A stretch of 64,000 bases of DNA from Flavobacterium reichenbachii (GCF_002217435.1 NZ_MUHF01000005.1:124001-188000), one strand, 5' to 3'. Counted from the stretch's first letter, positions 9,041-18,604 are shown. Translations and numbers: made by a program. Notes: generated from the sequence alone by a model not told the origin.

Positions 9041-12000
9041 TTCCCTGCCGACGCTAAATCTGGAAGAAAAATATGAAATGTGCTTCCTAATCCAGGTTCT
9101 GATACTGCATACAATATTCCCTGATGATTCATTACAATCCTTCTGCATAAAGCAAGACCAATTCCGGAGCCTGGATAAATATTTTGAGGGTGAAGACGTT
9201 TGAATATTTCAAAAATCTGATTTTCATAATTTTTCTCAAATCCAATACCATTGTCCTTAAATATGATATGATAATAATTAGCAGACGTCAATGGAGATTT
9301 GGTAAAAGCTGCAGCAAATTCATGAGATACCAGATTTGAAGTAATGACTATTTGAGGAAGAATATCGGGTTTTGTGAATTTAAGCGAATTACTGATCAGA
9401 TTATAAAAAAGCTGATTCATTTGAAGACCTACTGCTTGTATAACAGGCAGATTGTCAATAGTAATGGAAGCATTTTTTTCCTGCACCATTAATTCAAAAT
9501 CAATCCATATACTTTGAACTACTGTATTCAAATCTACAGGCTGATAACTTTTTTCGGGTTGAACCAGACGAGAGAAAGTCAGTAAATCTGTTATAAGCTG
9601 ACGCATACGCTCAGCAGAAGTTCCTATTTTTTTAATTATAGCTTCCTGACTCAAAGTAGAACGTCCATTTTCAAGCATATCGGCAAAAAAACGAATCTTA
9701 CGTAAAGGTTCCTGCAAATCGTGGCTGGCTACATAAGCAAACTGTGCAAGTTCTTCATTCGAATGTTTAAGTGCATGATTGGATTGTTCCAGTTCCTGAT
9801 TAGAACTTTGCAATTTTTCCAGCACACTCGCCAGCTCCTTTGTTCTTAGTTTTACCTCCGTTTCCAGCGCCAGCTGCATTTCCCTCTGAATGGTGATGTC
9901 TTTTGCTGTTCCGCTGATCACAAGAGGTTTTCCATCTACATCAAAATAAGTCTGACCTATAGAATGTATAATTCTTTCCTCTCCTGTTATTCCGTTAACA
10001 ATTTTATATTCCGATTCATATTTTCCATCTGATCCTTTTTGCTGTGCAGCTGTAAAAGCGGCTTTGACTCTCTGATGATCTGAATCTTTAATTACCGATC
10101 GTGCTTCTTCTAAAGACATATTGGTACTTTTCAATCCAAATATTTCGGCATGACGTTTTGATACTGTCGTGGCTCCCGTTGCAATCTCTGTAGACCAGGT
10201 TCCAAGTTCTGCCAATTCTACAGCACCGCGAAGTATTTCTTCTGCCTGTTCTATTTTTTTAATTGAAACAATTTCTTTAGTTACATCAGAACTTACATAA
10301 AGCACAGCATATACGGTACCGTTTCCGTCTAATAAAGGAGTAAGGCTAATGTTATGATAACGCTGTTCTTTTCCGATAGAATTAACACCCGGAATACCAT
10401 TTACACTAAAACTTTCGGCAGTACGATAAACATTTTGGACTGTTTGTATAAATTCATTAGAATCTCCTCCTTCTAAAACCTCTTTCAGTAAAAGTCCCTC
10501 AATTGCATCTCCTTTACTAACATTTTCAATAAAAAGCTGATTTGGATTCTCTATAACTAAGTCTTCGCCAAGGAATAAACTAATCGCTACAGGAGCAGCA
10601 TCAAGTACTGATCGTAATTTAGATTCGCTTTCGCGAAGTGCAATTTCTGTTATTTTACTCTGAGTTATGTCTGTAGCATGTACAATAAGACCAATAACTT
10701 TTCCGCTGCTGTTTTTATGTGGTGTATATACGATACTCAGCCATCGGGTTATTCCCATTCTCGAAGGTGCAAACATTTCGTACTTCTCCTGCTCTCCTCC
10801 ATATGCAGCTACAAGATGAGGAAGTGTTTTCTCATACGCTGCTTCTCCTAAAAATTCCCGAACTGTTTTTCCTATTGCATCTTTTTCTCCAACCGCAAAC
10901 CATTCCATAAAAACAGAGTTGTACGAGCAGTAACGCATTTCTTCATCCAGATAAAAAATCATAGCCGGCACTGTATCTCGCAATAACTGCAAATGTGCTT
11001 CACTTTCTTCTTTTTCCTTCTGCGCCTGTACATGTGTTGTAACATCAATGGCGATGTCAAGAATAGCATAAATTTCACCAGCTTTATTTTTAAGCGGTGT
11101 ATAAGAAATATTATAATAATTATCGTTTAAGACTCCATTCTGGTTAATTTTTACCAGAGAACCAGGCGAAATAAATGGTACTCCGGTTGTAAAAATATCA
11201 TCGAGTATTTTTAGGTAAGCCTGTCCTTCTGTTATTAGCTCCGGCATCACTTCTCGCAGCGGAAGACCTTTAATATCTGGTCCTTTGCCTACGATATCAA
11301 TAAAAGTTTGATTTGGATATTCGATAATAAGGTCGCGTCCAACAAATAATCCTATTCCGGCAGGTGCGGCGGCAATCAGATTTTGCAGTTTGGTTTCACT
11401 TTCTTCTACTTCACGACGAATAAGAACCTGACTTGTTACATCTGTCGCTACAACCAAAATACTGCTGGCAAAACCGCTTGAGTTGAGGTTAATCTGGTAA
11501 ACCAGATCTACATAAATATATTCAAGTTTACCGCTTCGCAGTAATTCGACTTCAACTTCTTTAGCAATAAACGGATTTCCTGTATTTATTACAGTTCGCA
11601 ATAAATCATCAAAACCCTGACCTCGCAACTCTGGCAAAGCTTCAAGCAAAGGTTTACCCACTATTTCTTCACGCTGACGCCCTACTAATTGACAATAAAA
11701 TTCATTGGCACTCTGAAAAACCAGATCTTCGTCAATATTTATTGTAGCAATTCCTACGGGTGATTGTTCAAAAATCATAGCCAATTCTTTATGACTGGCT
11801 GCAATTTGTTTTTGCGCCTTTACAGTAAGCGTGACATCAGAACACATGTGCAAAATTCCGTAAACACTGCCATCTTCATTAAATAAGGGAGTTAAGGAAT
11901 AATCAAAATATTGCTCATTTAAAGTTTTTGGGGCTATGAGTAAAGTACCTGTGTTTTTATAAACTAAACCTGTTTTGTAAACTTCCTGTAAACGTTCAAA

Positions 12001-13077
12001 AAAATCTTTATATACTGCATCTGCAATTACATTGATAACTTTATTCCCAATAATTTCACTGTTTTTACCCCAATATTCAAGCATTACATCATTGGCAAGA
12101 TCCACATAAAATTCCTTACCGCGAAATAGTGCTGTCCCAACGGGTGCTTTTGCAACAAGTGTTCTAAAACGAGCTTCACTGGCAGAAAGTTTATTTTCTC
12201 TTTCCTTTTCGGCAGTAATATCAATGGCAATCGCAGTCAAATATTTTTCTCCATCTGAATCTATTACAAGAGAAATACTGTTGTTTACCCAAATTTCCTG
12301 ACCATCGCGTCGTATGTAGCGTTTGGTCATTAGAAAATCATTTCCATTGACAATACAATCTTCAAGCAAAATCATATTACGCTCTAAATCATCAGGATGT
12401 GTGAGTTCTCCTAAATTCATTTTTAGTATCTCCTCACGCGTATACCCCAGCATTTGACAGTAACGCTCGTTGACTTCCACCATACGTCCCTGAATATCAG
12501 CCTGAGCAATCCCGGCATTTGACTGCATTAAAACACTATTGAGCTGTGATCTTACACTGCTGGATTTAATTACGGCGGGAATACTGGTTGAGTTTTCAAT
12601 ACAGGTTACAAAAACTCCATTGACAGCATCATCTGCTCCAAATAAGATACTGTAGCTTAATGTTAAATAAACTTCTTGAAATGTATTGTTCCGACTAAGG
12701 GAAGCAATGATATTATCTTCAGATTTAGAACTGCCGTTTTTTACTATATTCTCCAGTGCAGAAGTTACAGCCTGCCATTCGTCTACTAATATTTCTTTAG
12801 CAGAATTTCCTAAAGTTTCAGGATGGTTATTCAAACGGTGTAAGAAAGGGCGAAAGGAATCATTGTAAAAAAAAGACTGTTCTGTTCCCCATACAAGAAA
12901 CATGGGAACATTGGAACTGAGCATAATGCTAAGCGAAGTACGCAGGCTTTCCGGCCAGAATTCTATAGTTCCTAAAGAAGTGCCGATCCAGTTAAATTCA
13001 TTAATGAGTCTCCCCATTTCTCCTCCCATTCTCAAAAATGGATATTTAAACTCTCTCCTGTCTGATCGCACTGCCAC
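9037..13077 (-). CDS. Giant multi-PAS sensor histidine kinase
   Basis: About 1346 residues, soluble. Eight sensory modules follow each other: a divergent N-terminal module (WPESLRTSLSIML and VPMFLVWG, about 35-165), then seven PAS domains, most ending in a DIT/DVT motif followed by a helix. The output is HisKA (ASHDLQEPLRKIRFF) plus HATPase (DNGIGF, GSGIGLALC). The start is uncertain: the longest frame opens with GTG at 13077; ATG at 13029 (MGGEMGRLIN) is the first ATG. It is an orphan kinase with no neighbouring response regulator. The C-terminal end shares CTAG with the convergent gene. Confidence 0.88.
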   Translation of the reverse strand: MAVRSDRREFKYPFLRMGGEMGRLINEFNWIGTSLGTIEFWPESLRTSLSIMLSSNVPMFLVWGTEQSFFYNDSFRPFLHRLNNHPETLGNSAKEILVDEWQAVTSALENIVKNGSSKSEDNIIASLSRNNTFQEVYLTLSYSILFGADDAVNGVFVTCIENSTSIPAVIKSSSVRSQLNSVLMQSNAGIAQADIQGRMVEVNERYCQMLGYTREEILKMNLGELTHPDDLERNMILLEDCIVNGNDFLMTKRYIRRDGQEIWVNNSISLVIDSDGEKYLTAIAIDITAEKERENKLSASEARFRTLVAKAPVGTALFRGKEFYVDLANDVMLEYWGKNSEIIGNKVINVIADAVYKDFFERLQEVYKTGLVYKNTGTLLIAPKTLNEQYFDYSLTPLFNEDGSVYGILHMCSDVTLTVKAQKQIAASHKELAMIFEQSPVGIATINIDEDLVFQSANEFYCQLVGRQREEIVGKPLLEALPELRGQGFDDLLRTVINTGNPFIAKEVEVELLRSGKLEYIYVDLVYQINLNSSGFASSILVVATDVTSQVLIRREVEESETKLQNLIAAAPAGIGLFVGRDLIIEYPNQTFIDIVGKGPDIKGLPLREVMPELITEGQAYLKILDDIFTTGVPFISPGSLVKINQNGVLNDNYYNISYTPLKNKAGEIYAILDIAIDVTTHVQAQKEKEESEAHLQLLRDTVPAMIFYLDEEMRYCSYNSVFMEWFAVGEKDAIGKTVREFLGEAAYEKTLPHLVAAYGGEQEKYEMFAPSRMGITRWLSIVYTPHKNSSGKVIGLIVHATDITQSKITEIALRESESKLRSVLDAAPVAISLFLGEDLVIENPNQLFIENVSKGDAIEGLLLKEVLEGGDSNEFIQTVQNVYRTAESFSVNGIPGVNSIGKEQRYHNISLTPLLDGNGTVYAVLYVSSDVTKEIVSIKKIEQAEEILRGAVELAELGTWSTEIATGATTVSKRHAEIFGLKSTNMSLEEARSVIKDSDHQRVKAAFTAAQQKGSDGKYESEYKIVNGITGEERIIHSIGQTYFDVDGKPLVISGTAKDITIQREMQLALETEVKLRTKELASVLEKLQSSNQELEQSNHALKHSNEELAQFAYVASHDLQEPLRKIRFFADMLENGRSTLSQEAIIKKIGTSAERMRQLITDLLTFSRLVQPEKSYQPVDLNTVVQSIWIDFELMVQEKNASITIDNLPVIQAVGLQMNQLFYNLISNSLKFTKPDILPQIVITSNLVSHEFAAAFTKSPLTSANYYHIIFKDNGIGFEKNYENQIFEIFKRLHPQNIYPGSGIGLALCRRIVMNHQGILYAVSEPGLGSTFHIFLPDLASAGN

Positions 13078-13274
13078 TATTATTTTACAAATTTTCTAGG
13101 GCGAAAGATAACGCTATTTAAATGAACCACCAATTATAAATTATGGATTTACCCAAGCTTATTTTTAGTAAAAAACTGATTAATAACAACTTTAAAGATT
13201 TTGGGAAAAACTATTTAGAAAAAATCATTTTAAGACTGGCTGCAAAGTAATTTTAAAAAGAGATCTTTTGGGAT

Positions 13275-14297
13275 TTATTTTTTTTCAAAATAAAGATAAT
13301 CCGTACCATTACCAACATTTCGTAATCGTATCTGCGAATTATTAAATTCAAATAACTTCCAATTATTGTTATTCAATTTACTTAATAATTCTGAATTAAA
13401 TTTTATTTTTAATTCTTGAACACCATAATACGAAGTATTGTCCCATTGACCTGTTTCTGAAATCCCTGCTTTTGCAGCGACTACAGATTTATCACTTTTA
13501 AAAACAAATGAATAACCACTGTAAGAAGAAGTTTTTTCTGAATCATCAAAAAAATAAGGAATTGTCCAGGAACCTTTAGTTATTGTTTCTGCAAATTGAA
13601 GTGATGCCGTATTGTTTTCCGGACAGTAATCAATAGCATATTTTATGGCGTTTTCAAAATCCAGATTGCTTGCGATAGATTTAGTTTGAGAATTATAATC
13701 TCTTATCGTAATTGGATACCTTAAAGAAATATATTCACTATCGTTTAAGTTTTTTATAAAATTAAAAAATGTCTGATCGCTGGTAATAGAAACAGAACTC
13801 GCGATCTGATTTGAACTGTTGTAACTATTTATAGTTATAGGATAATTAATATTTAATCCGTTAATTTTGGATAAAAGATCAGGATACAGATTCCAATAAT
13901 CAATCAAAGTATTAAAATCAGATTGATTGGGAATAAATTTTTCGATGTAATTATAGTACACCATTGTTACCGGAAAATCTATCTTTACATCATCATCATC
14001 TGTTGTACTGGCATTAATATTATTTAAAACCTTTTGGTAATCTGCAGCAGTATTAAGAGTAATATTTTCATTGTTAACCGTAACGGTGTAAGGAAATTTT
14101 ATGGTGCAATAACTCGAATTATCGATTATATTATCCTGAACTGTCGGGACCATCGCTACCCTTTGCAAATAAGAAGTTAGAGGAGAAACCTTTGTAACTG
14201 TACCCTCTGCATTAGAATTCTGCTCCTCTGTTTCGTTTTGACAAGACAGCAAAAACAAAAAAAGTAGTATTGAAAAATATTTTTTTAAAGACAGCAT
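13275..14297 (-). CDS. Lipoprotein with four short repeats and a lipocalin-like C-terminus
   Basis: 340 residues from the ATG at 14297, chosen because it gives a proper lipoprotein signal (LFLLSC, Cys 19); the longer frame to 14408 adds an unlikely basic leader. Four similar units at about 66-94, 105-134, 149-182 and 190-222 carry a (Y/F)P(I/V)T(I/V) core and end in a helix such as DYQKVLNNI or DFENAIKYA. The C-terminal 100 residues look lipocalin-like (GYSFVFKSD, GQWDNTSY, NNWKLFEF). It is divergent from the ECF sigma gene and has an ECF-type promoter element at 14421-14449. Function unknown; probably part of that regulon. Confidence 0.75.
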   Translation of the reverse strand: MLSLKKYFSILLFLFLLSCQNETEEQNSNAEGTVTKVSPLTSYLQRVAMVPTVQDNIIDNSSYCTIKFPYTVTVNNENITLNTAADYQKVLNNINASTTDDDDVKIDFPVTMVYYNYIEKFIPNQSDFNTLIDYWNLYPDLLSKINGLNINYPITINSYNSSNQIASSVSITSDQTFFNFIKNLNDSEYISLRYPITIRDYNSQTKSIASNLDFENAIKYAIDYCPENNTASLQFAETITKGSWTIPYFFDDSEKTSSYSGYSFVFKSDKSVVAAKAGISETGQWDNTSYYGVQELKIKFNSELLSKLNNNNWKLFEFNNSQIRLRNVGNGTDYLYFEKK

Positions 14298-14310
14298 ATT
14301 TACATTTTTA

Positions 14311-14318
14311 CAAAGGTA
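14311..14318 (-). promoter_or_regulatory. Candidate -7 box (TACCTTTG)
   Basis: TACCTTTG on the minus strand fits the Bacteroidota sigma-A box TAnnTTTG and ends 14 nt before the lipoprotein ATG at 14297. No clear -33 TTG was found. It would give a very short leader, as an alternative to the ECF element further upstream. Confidence 0.35.
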
Positions 14319-14420
14319 ATAAAATTTAAAGAAATCGCTTTTTAATAAATTCGGCATCAGGCCTTTTGGTTTCTTCTTTTTCCTGATTAACAAATAAAAA
14401 AACAGCATTGCATCTTACTA

Positions 14421-14449
14421 TAAAACAATCGGCAGTACTTTTACCCTAC
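14421..14449 (-). promoter_or_regulatory. ECF-sigma promoter, copy A (GTAGGGTAA-N13-TGTTTTA)
   Basis: On the minus strand GTAGGGTAA (14449-14441) is followed after 13 nt by TGTTTTA (14427-14421). It points at the lipoprotein gene starting at 14297. The identical two boxes at the identical spacing occur at 15015-15043 and 18576-18604, and I found no other copy in the window. Sixteen invariant bases at fixed spacing in three intergenic places of one locus make chance very unlikely. Assigning it to the local ECF sigma factor is inference. Confidence 0.75.
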
Positions 14450-14465
14450 TTAAACTAAAAACAAA

Positions 14466-14473
14466 TACTTTTG
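14466..14473 (+). promoter_or_regulatory. Candidate -7 box (TACTTTTG) of the ECF sigma gene
   Basis: TACTTTTG matches TAnnTTTG and lies 23 nt before the ATG of the sigma gene at 14497. This suggests the sigma factor itself is read by the housekeeping polymerase, while its targets use the GTAGGGTAA element. Confidence 0.45.
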
Positions 14474-14496
14474 CATTTTACAAATTGCAAATATAA

Positions 14497-15012
14497 ATGC
14501 CAAATAACCCCAAATCAAACACTTGTGATGAGATAATTTTTTCATCATTTTTTAAAACGCATATAAAAGCACTCCGCAATTTTCTTTTTTACAAATTTGG
14601 CGATACACAAAAGGCTGAAGATGCTGCACAGGAAGCTTTTTTAAAACTTTGGCAGAACTGTTCATCCGTTCCGTTAGAAAAGGCAAAATCATATCTGTAT
14701 ACCATTGCAAATAACAACAGTCTTAACGAAATTGCACATCAGAAAGTCGTTTTGAGATATGAGCAAAACTTTAGCGGTTTAGACAAAACCAACGAAAACC
14801 CAGAATATATTTTGGAGGAAAAACAATTTCAGTCCAAACTTTTGAAAGCCATCGAAAAATTAAATGAGAAACAGCGTACCGCCTTTTTAATGCATCGAAT
14901 TGATGGAAAAAAATACAGCGAGATTGCGTTGGAATTAAACATTAGCGTAAAAGCTGTAGAAAAGCGCATTCATTTGGCTTTGTTAAGCTTACGCAAAGAA
15001 ATTGATCTATAA
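14497..15012 (+). CDS. ECF RNA polymerase sigma factor
   Basis: 171 residues. Region 2 is seen at about 20-90 (RNFLFYKFGDTQKAEDAAQE, FLKLWQN, YLYTIANN) and region 4 at about 115-170 (LNEKQRTAFLMHRIDGKKYSEIA, then the helix-turn-helix ALELNISVKAVEKRIHLAL). It belongs with the Bacteroidota FecI-type sigma factors that act with a FecR anti-sigma and a TonB receptor, which are the next two genes. It is the likely reader of the three GTAGGGTAA-N13-TGTTTTA elements here. Confidence 0.93.
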   Translation: MPNNPKSNTCDEIIFSSFFKTHIKALRNFLFYKFGDTQKAEDAAQEAFLKLWQNCSSVPLEKAKSYLYTIANNNSLNEIAHQKVVLRYEQNFSGLDKTNENPEYILEEKQFQSKLLKAIEKLNEKQRTAFLMHRIDGKKYSEIALELNISVKAVEKRIHLALLSLRKEIDL

Positions 15013-15014
15013 AA

Positions 15015-15043
15015 GTAGGGTAAATTTAGTTCTGCCTGTTTTA
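15015..15043 (+). promoter_or_regulatory. ECF-sigma promoter, copy B (GTAGGGTAA-N13-TGTTTTA)
   Basis: GTAGGGTAA (15015-15023), 13 nt, TGTTTTA (15037-15043), placed in the 50-bp gap between the sigma gene and fecR and 19 nt before the fecR ATG. It would let the sigma factor drive fecR and the receptor separately from its own gene. See copy A for the comparison. Confidence 0.78.
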
Positions 15044-15062
15044 ATTACATAATACCAGTACA

Positions 15063-15965
15063 ATGAAAAAAAATCAATTATTAGCCAAATGGCTTAACAA
15101 TGATTTATCAGAGGATGAATTAGCTGCATTTGAAGCAAGTCCTGATTTCGAAAAATACAAAAAAATAAAATTTTATACGGATCATTTAGAAGTAGATGAT
15201 CTGGATGAAGATACTATGCTTTCTAACATTCTTAAACAGAAAAAAGCAGTGCCTCCAAAAGTAGTGCCTTTGTACAAAAACTGGCTGCTTAGAATCGCTG
15301 CTGTCTTTGTTTTAGCGCTAGGAATTACCTTTGTTTATAACACATTAGCACAACAGACGGAAACAGCAGATTTTGGAGAGAAAACGGCTTTTTCTTTACC
15401 CGACAATTCTGAAGTAGTCTTAAATTCAGGTTCCGAAATAAATTATAAAAAGTGGAACTGGAACGACAACAGACATCTGGAACTAAAAGGAGAAGCTTAT
15501 TTCAGGGTATCGAAAGGAAGACGTTTTGAAGTAGAAACTAATCTGGGAAAAGTATCTGTTTTAGGAACTCAGTTTAATGTTAAATCCAGAAAAAACAGAT
15601 TTGATGTAATATGTTATGAAGGCCGCGTGAAAGTAAATTATAACGACAATCAAATCCTTTTAACTCGAGGACAAGGCATTAGTTTTGAAAACGGAAAACA
15701 ACTAAAAATGACCATAACTTCCTTGAAACCGGAATGGATGGAGAATCAAATTTGTTTTTTTAAGGATAACATCAAAACCATATTAGATGAAATAGAGAGA
15801 CAATATAATATAGAGATCGAATTAAACGCAAAAAACACTACTTCTTTATTTACAGGAAAACTGCCTGCAGAAAATCTCGATACTGCTCTGCAGATTATTA
15901 GTACAACCTATAATTTAAGAATCCAAAAAGTTTCAAAAAATAAAATAATTATTGACGAAAAATAA
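15063..15965 (+). CDS. FecR-family anti-sigma factor
   Basis: 300 residues. A cytoplasmic N-terminus (MKKNQLLAKWLNNDLSEDEL) would bind the sigma factor. One membrane segment at about 76-97 (LLRIAAVFVLALGITFVY) follows. The periplasmic FecR domain is at about 105-210 (FSLPDNSEVVLNSGSEI, ELKGEAYFRV, VLGTQFNVKS). A DUF4974/STN-like domain ends the protein (CFFKDNIKTILDEIERQYNI). It relays receptor occupancy to the ECF sigma factor. The receptor gene starts at the very next base after its stop. Confidence 0.93.
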   Translation: MKKNQLLAKWLNNDLSEDELAAFEASPDFEKYKKIKFYTDHLEVDDLDEDTMLSNILKQKKAVPPKVVPLYKNWLLRIAAVFVLALGITFVYNTLAQQTETADFGEKTAFSLPDNSEVVLNSGSEINYKKWNWNDNRHLELKGEAYFRVSKGRRFEVETNLGKVSVLGTQFNVKSRKNRFDVICYEGRVKVNYNDNQILLTRGQGISFENGKQLKMTITSLKPEWMENQICFFKDNIKTILDEIERQYNIEIELNAKNTTSLFTGKLPAENLDTALQIISTTYNLRIQKVSKNKIIIDEK

Positions 15966-18500
15966 ATGTTGCTCCCCAAACAATTTCATTTTTTGTTTTT
16001 TACATTTTTCTATGTCCTGAGTATTTTTGCTCAGGACAAAGGAAAAGCTATGCCTTTTAGTAAAATCATACATGATATTGAACAGCAGCATCAGGTAAGT
16101 TTCAACTATCTTCAGGAGGATATTGCGGGACTTGAATTGATTCCTCCAAAGAGGTCCTTTTCTTTAGATCAAAAATTGCGATACCTCACACAAAAAACCA
16201 ATTTGTCTTTTGAAAATTTAGGCAATCAATTCATCAATATTTATAAAAACAAAGATGAATCTCAAACAATCTGCGGCTACGTTTTTTCTTCTGCTGATAA
16301 AAAACCTATTGAAGATGCCAATATCGTTTTAAATAACAAAATCCAGATTACAACCGATTTTAATGGTTATTTTGAGTTTAAGAAAGAAACCAAAAATATA
16401 CTATTTATAAGTCATGTGGGATTTGTAACCAAAAAAATAACCGCTGGCAGTCAAGATTCTAAGAATTGTACGCAAATACTGTTAGAACCAGAAGTTACCG
16501 AATTAAAAGAAATTAAAGCCAATGCTATTCTGGCTTCGGGAATTTCTAAAAATACAGACGGAGCATTTGAAATTAAACCTAAGAAATTTGGAATTTTACC
16601 CGGACTGATTGAGCCAGACGCTCTGCAGGCGATGCAGCAGATTCCCGGAGTCAACAGCATCGACGAAAGTGTTTCCAGCATCAATGTGCGCGGCGGTACA
16701 CACGACCAGAATTTGTTTTTATGGAACGGAATAAGAATGTACCAAACAGGACATTTTTTTGGTTTAATATCTGTATTTAATCCAAATTTGGCACACACCA
16801 TTTCTATTTATAAAAACGGAAGTTCTGCTTTTTTTGGCGAAAGTGTATCCAGTGTGGTCGATATTTCGTCGAATCCGGAAACGGTAGAAAAAAACAATTT
16901 TAGTGCAGGAATAAATATGATTAATGCTGATATTTATACTAAATACAATCTTTCGAAGAAGAGTTTTATTGAAATTTCAGCGCGAAAATCTATTACTGAT
17001 TTTGTAGAAACACCAACTTATAAAGAATATTTTAATAAAGTTTTTCAAAACACAACAATTACAGATTTTTCGCAAAACCAAAATGTAGATTATAAAAGTG
17101 ATAAAAAATTTGGTTTCTATGACGCGACTCTCAAATATGCTCTAAAAATAGGAAGCAAAGATCAGATCATTTTAGATTTAATAACAATAAAAGACAATCT
17201 TGAAGTTTTTCAGAGTGCCACAGTTTACGATATAAAAAAATCAGAAAATAATATACTGCGCCAGCAGAATTATGGAGGAAATTTGACTTGGAAGAGAAAC
17301 TGGAACAATCATAATACAACTAAAGTAAATGTAAGCAACTCTTCTTATGAACTTTTGGCTAACCAGACAACTGCAATTGGAAATCAAGTTGTTATTCAGG
17401 AAAATACCGTCAACAGTAATGGAATCAATATAGAGAATTTTCATAATATTAACTCTAGATTTAGTTTACGAAATGGCTATCAGTTTAATGAAATTGGTAT
17501 TACAAACCTGGAACAGGTAACCAATCCTGATTTTTACCGTAAGGTTAAAGATGTCCTGAAAACCCATGCCTTAATTTTTGAAGGGAAATATAATGACACG
17601 CTTAATAGAATATATTTTAAAGCAGGAACACGCCTTAATTATATTGAAAAGTTTAAAAAGTATATCCTCGAACCCCGATTACAATTGGATTACGGCATTA
17701 ACAAAAATCTAAATTTAGAATTGCTGGGTGAACTAAAAAGCCAAAATTCACAGCAGATAATTGATTTACAAAAAGATTATTTTGGAATTGAAAAAAGACG
17801 CTGGATTGTCTCCAATAATACTTCAATTCCTATTCAAAGAAGCAGGCAGATCTCTTTAAGTTTATTCTATAAAAAGAACGACTGGCTCTTGGATATAGAA
17901 AATTTTTATAAAAAAGTAAACGGAATTACAACCTCCAGCCAGGGTTTTCAAAACCAATTAGAATTTATTAGAACAACGGGAGATTATGAGGTTTTAGGAA
18001 CAGAAATTCTCGTTCAAAAAAAAATGAACCACTTTCTGACCTGGTTGAGTTATACCTATAACAATAATAATTATCATTTTTCTAATTACGAATTCTCAAG
18101 TTTTCCGAACAATTTTGAGTTAACGCATACTTTTTCATGGGCTGTAATTTACGAGAAAAGAAATTTTAAAATTGCTTTAGGAACAAAATGGTCATCAGGA
18201 AGACCAAAAACCTCTCCAGATCTTTCAAGAATTGATCTTTCAGATCCTGTATTGGTTTACAATGAACCTAATAACACCAATTTGCATATTTTTTCGCAGG
18301 TTAATCTTTCCTCTACTTATAAATGGGAAACTGCAAATGGAATCCAGTACAAATTAGGAATATCTATTTTAAACATTTTAAATAGAAAAAATGAAATCAG
18401 CGAATATTACAGAATAAGTTCGCTGACGAATTCTATTGAAGAAGTAGAAACTTTTTCGCTGCAGAGAACTCCAAATTTGAGTTTTAGAATTTCATTCTAA
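15966..18500 (+). CDS. TonB-dependent receptor with STN signalling domain (FecA-like)
   Basis: 844 residues. Signal peptide to about 22 (VLSIFAQ). An STN domain at about 28-88 (HDIEQQHQVSFNYL) is the part that talks to FecR. A carboxypeptidase-regulatory-like domain is at about 95-165 (ICGYVFSSADKKPIEDANIVL). The plug is at about 215-310 (ALQAMQQIPGVNSIDE, SSINVRGGTHDQNLFLWNG). A beta-barrel ends in the aromatic strand PNLSFRISF. The substrate cannot be read from sequence. It abuts fecR, completing a sigma/anti-sigma/receptor set. Confidence 0.92.
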   Translation: MLLPKQFHFLFFTFFYVLSIFAQDKGKAMPFSKIIHDIEQQHQVSFNYLQEDIAGLELIPPKRSFSLDQKLRYLTQKTNLSFENLGNQFINIYKNKDESQTICGYVFSSADKKPIEDANIVLNNKIQITTDFNGYFEFKKETKNILFISHVGFVTKKITAGSQDSKNCTQILLEPEVTELKEIKANAILASGISKNTDGAFEIKPKKFGILPGLIEPDALQAMQQIPGVNSIDESVSSINVRGGTHDQNLFLWNGIRMYQTGHFFGLISVFNPNLAHTISIYKNGSSAFFGESVSSVVDISSNPETVEKNNFSAGINMINADIYTKYNLSKKSFIEISARKSITDFVETPTYKEYFNKVFQNTTITDFSQNQNVDYKSDKKFGFYDATLKYALKIGSKDQIILDLITIKDNLEVFQSATVYDIKKSENNILRQQNYGGNLTWKRNWNNHNTTKVNVSNSSYELLANQTTAIGNQVVIQENTVNSNGINIENFHNINSRFSLRNGYQFNEIGITNLEQVTNPDFYRKVKDVLKTHALIFEGKYNDTLNRIYFKAGTRLNYIEKFKKYILEPRLQLDYGINKNLNLELLGELKSQNSQQIIDLQKDYFGIEKRRWIVSNNTSIPIQRSRQISLSLFYKKNDWLLDIENFYKKVNGITTSSQGFQNQLEFIRTTGDYEVLGTEILVQKKMNHFLTWLSYTYNNNNYHFSNYEFSSFPNNFELTHTFSWAVIYEKRNFKIALGTKWSSGRPKTSPDLSRIDLSDPVLVYNEPNNTNLHIFSQVNLSSTYKWETANGIQYKLGISILNILNRKNEISEYYRISSLTNSIEEVETFSLQRTPNLSFRISF

Positions 18501-18575
18501 TACTCTCTATCTAAATAAGATAACAATCTCAAGTTTTCCTTTTTTATTTTTTTTTCAAAAAACAGCTATTCTTTG

Positions 18576-18604
18576 GTAGGGTAATCTTTATCAAGGCTGT
18601 TTTA
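18576..18604 (+). promoter_or_regulatory. ECF-sigma promoter, copy C (GTAGGGTAA-N13-TGTTTTA)
   Basis: GTAGGGTAA (18576-18584), 13 nt, TGTTTTA (18598-18604), 30 nt before the ATG at 18635. It lies in the gap between the receptor gene and the OB-fold/DUF5777/cytochrome c/YceI run, and so places those genes in the same predicted regulon. Confidence 0.78.

Noticed and set aside
13275..14408. Longer start for the repeat lipoprotein at 14408
   Set aside because: It would put 37 basic, unrelated residues before a perfect lipoprotein signal and lie at the ECF promoter start region.
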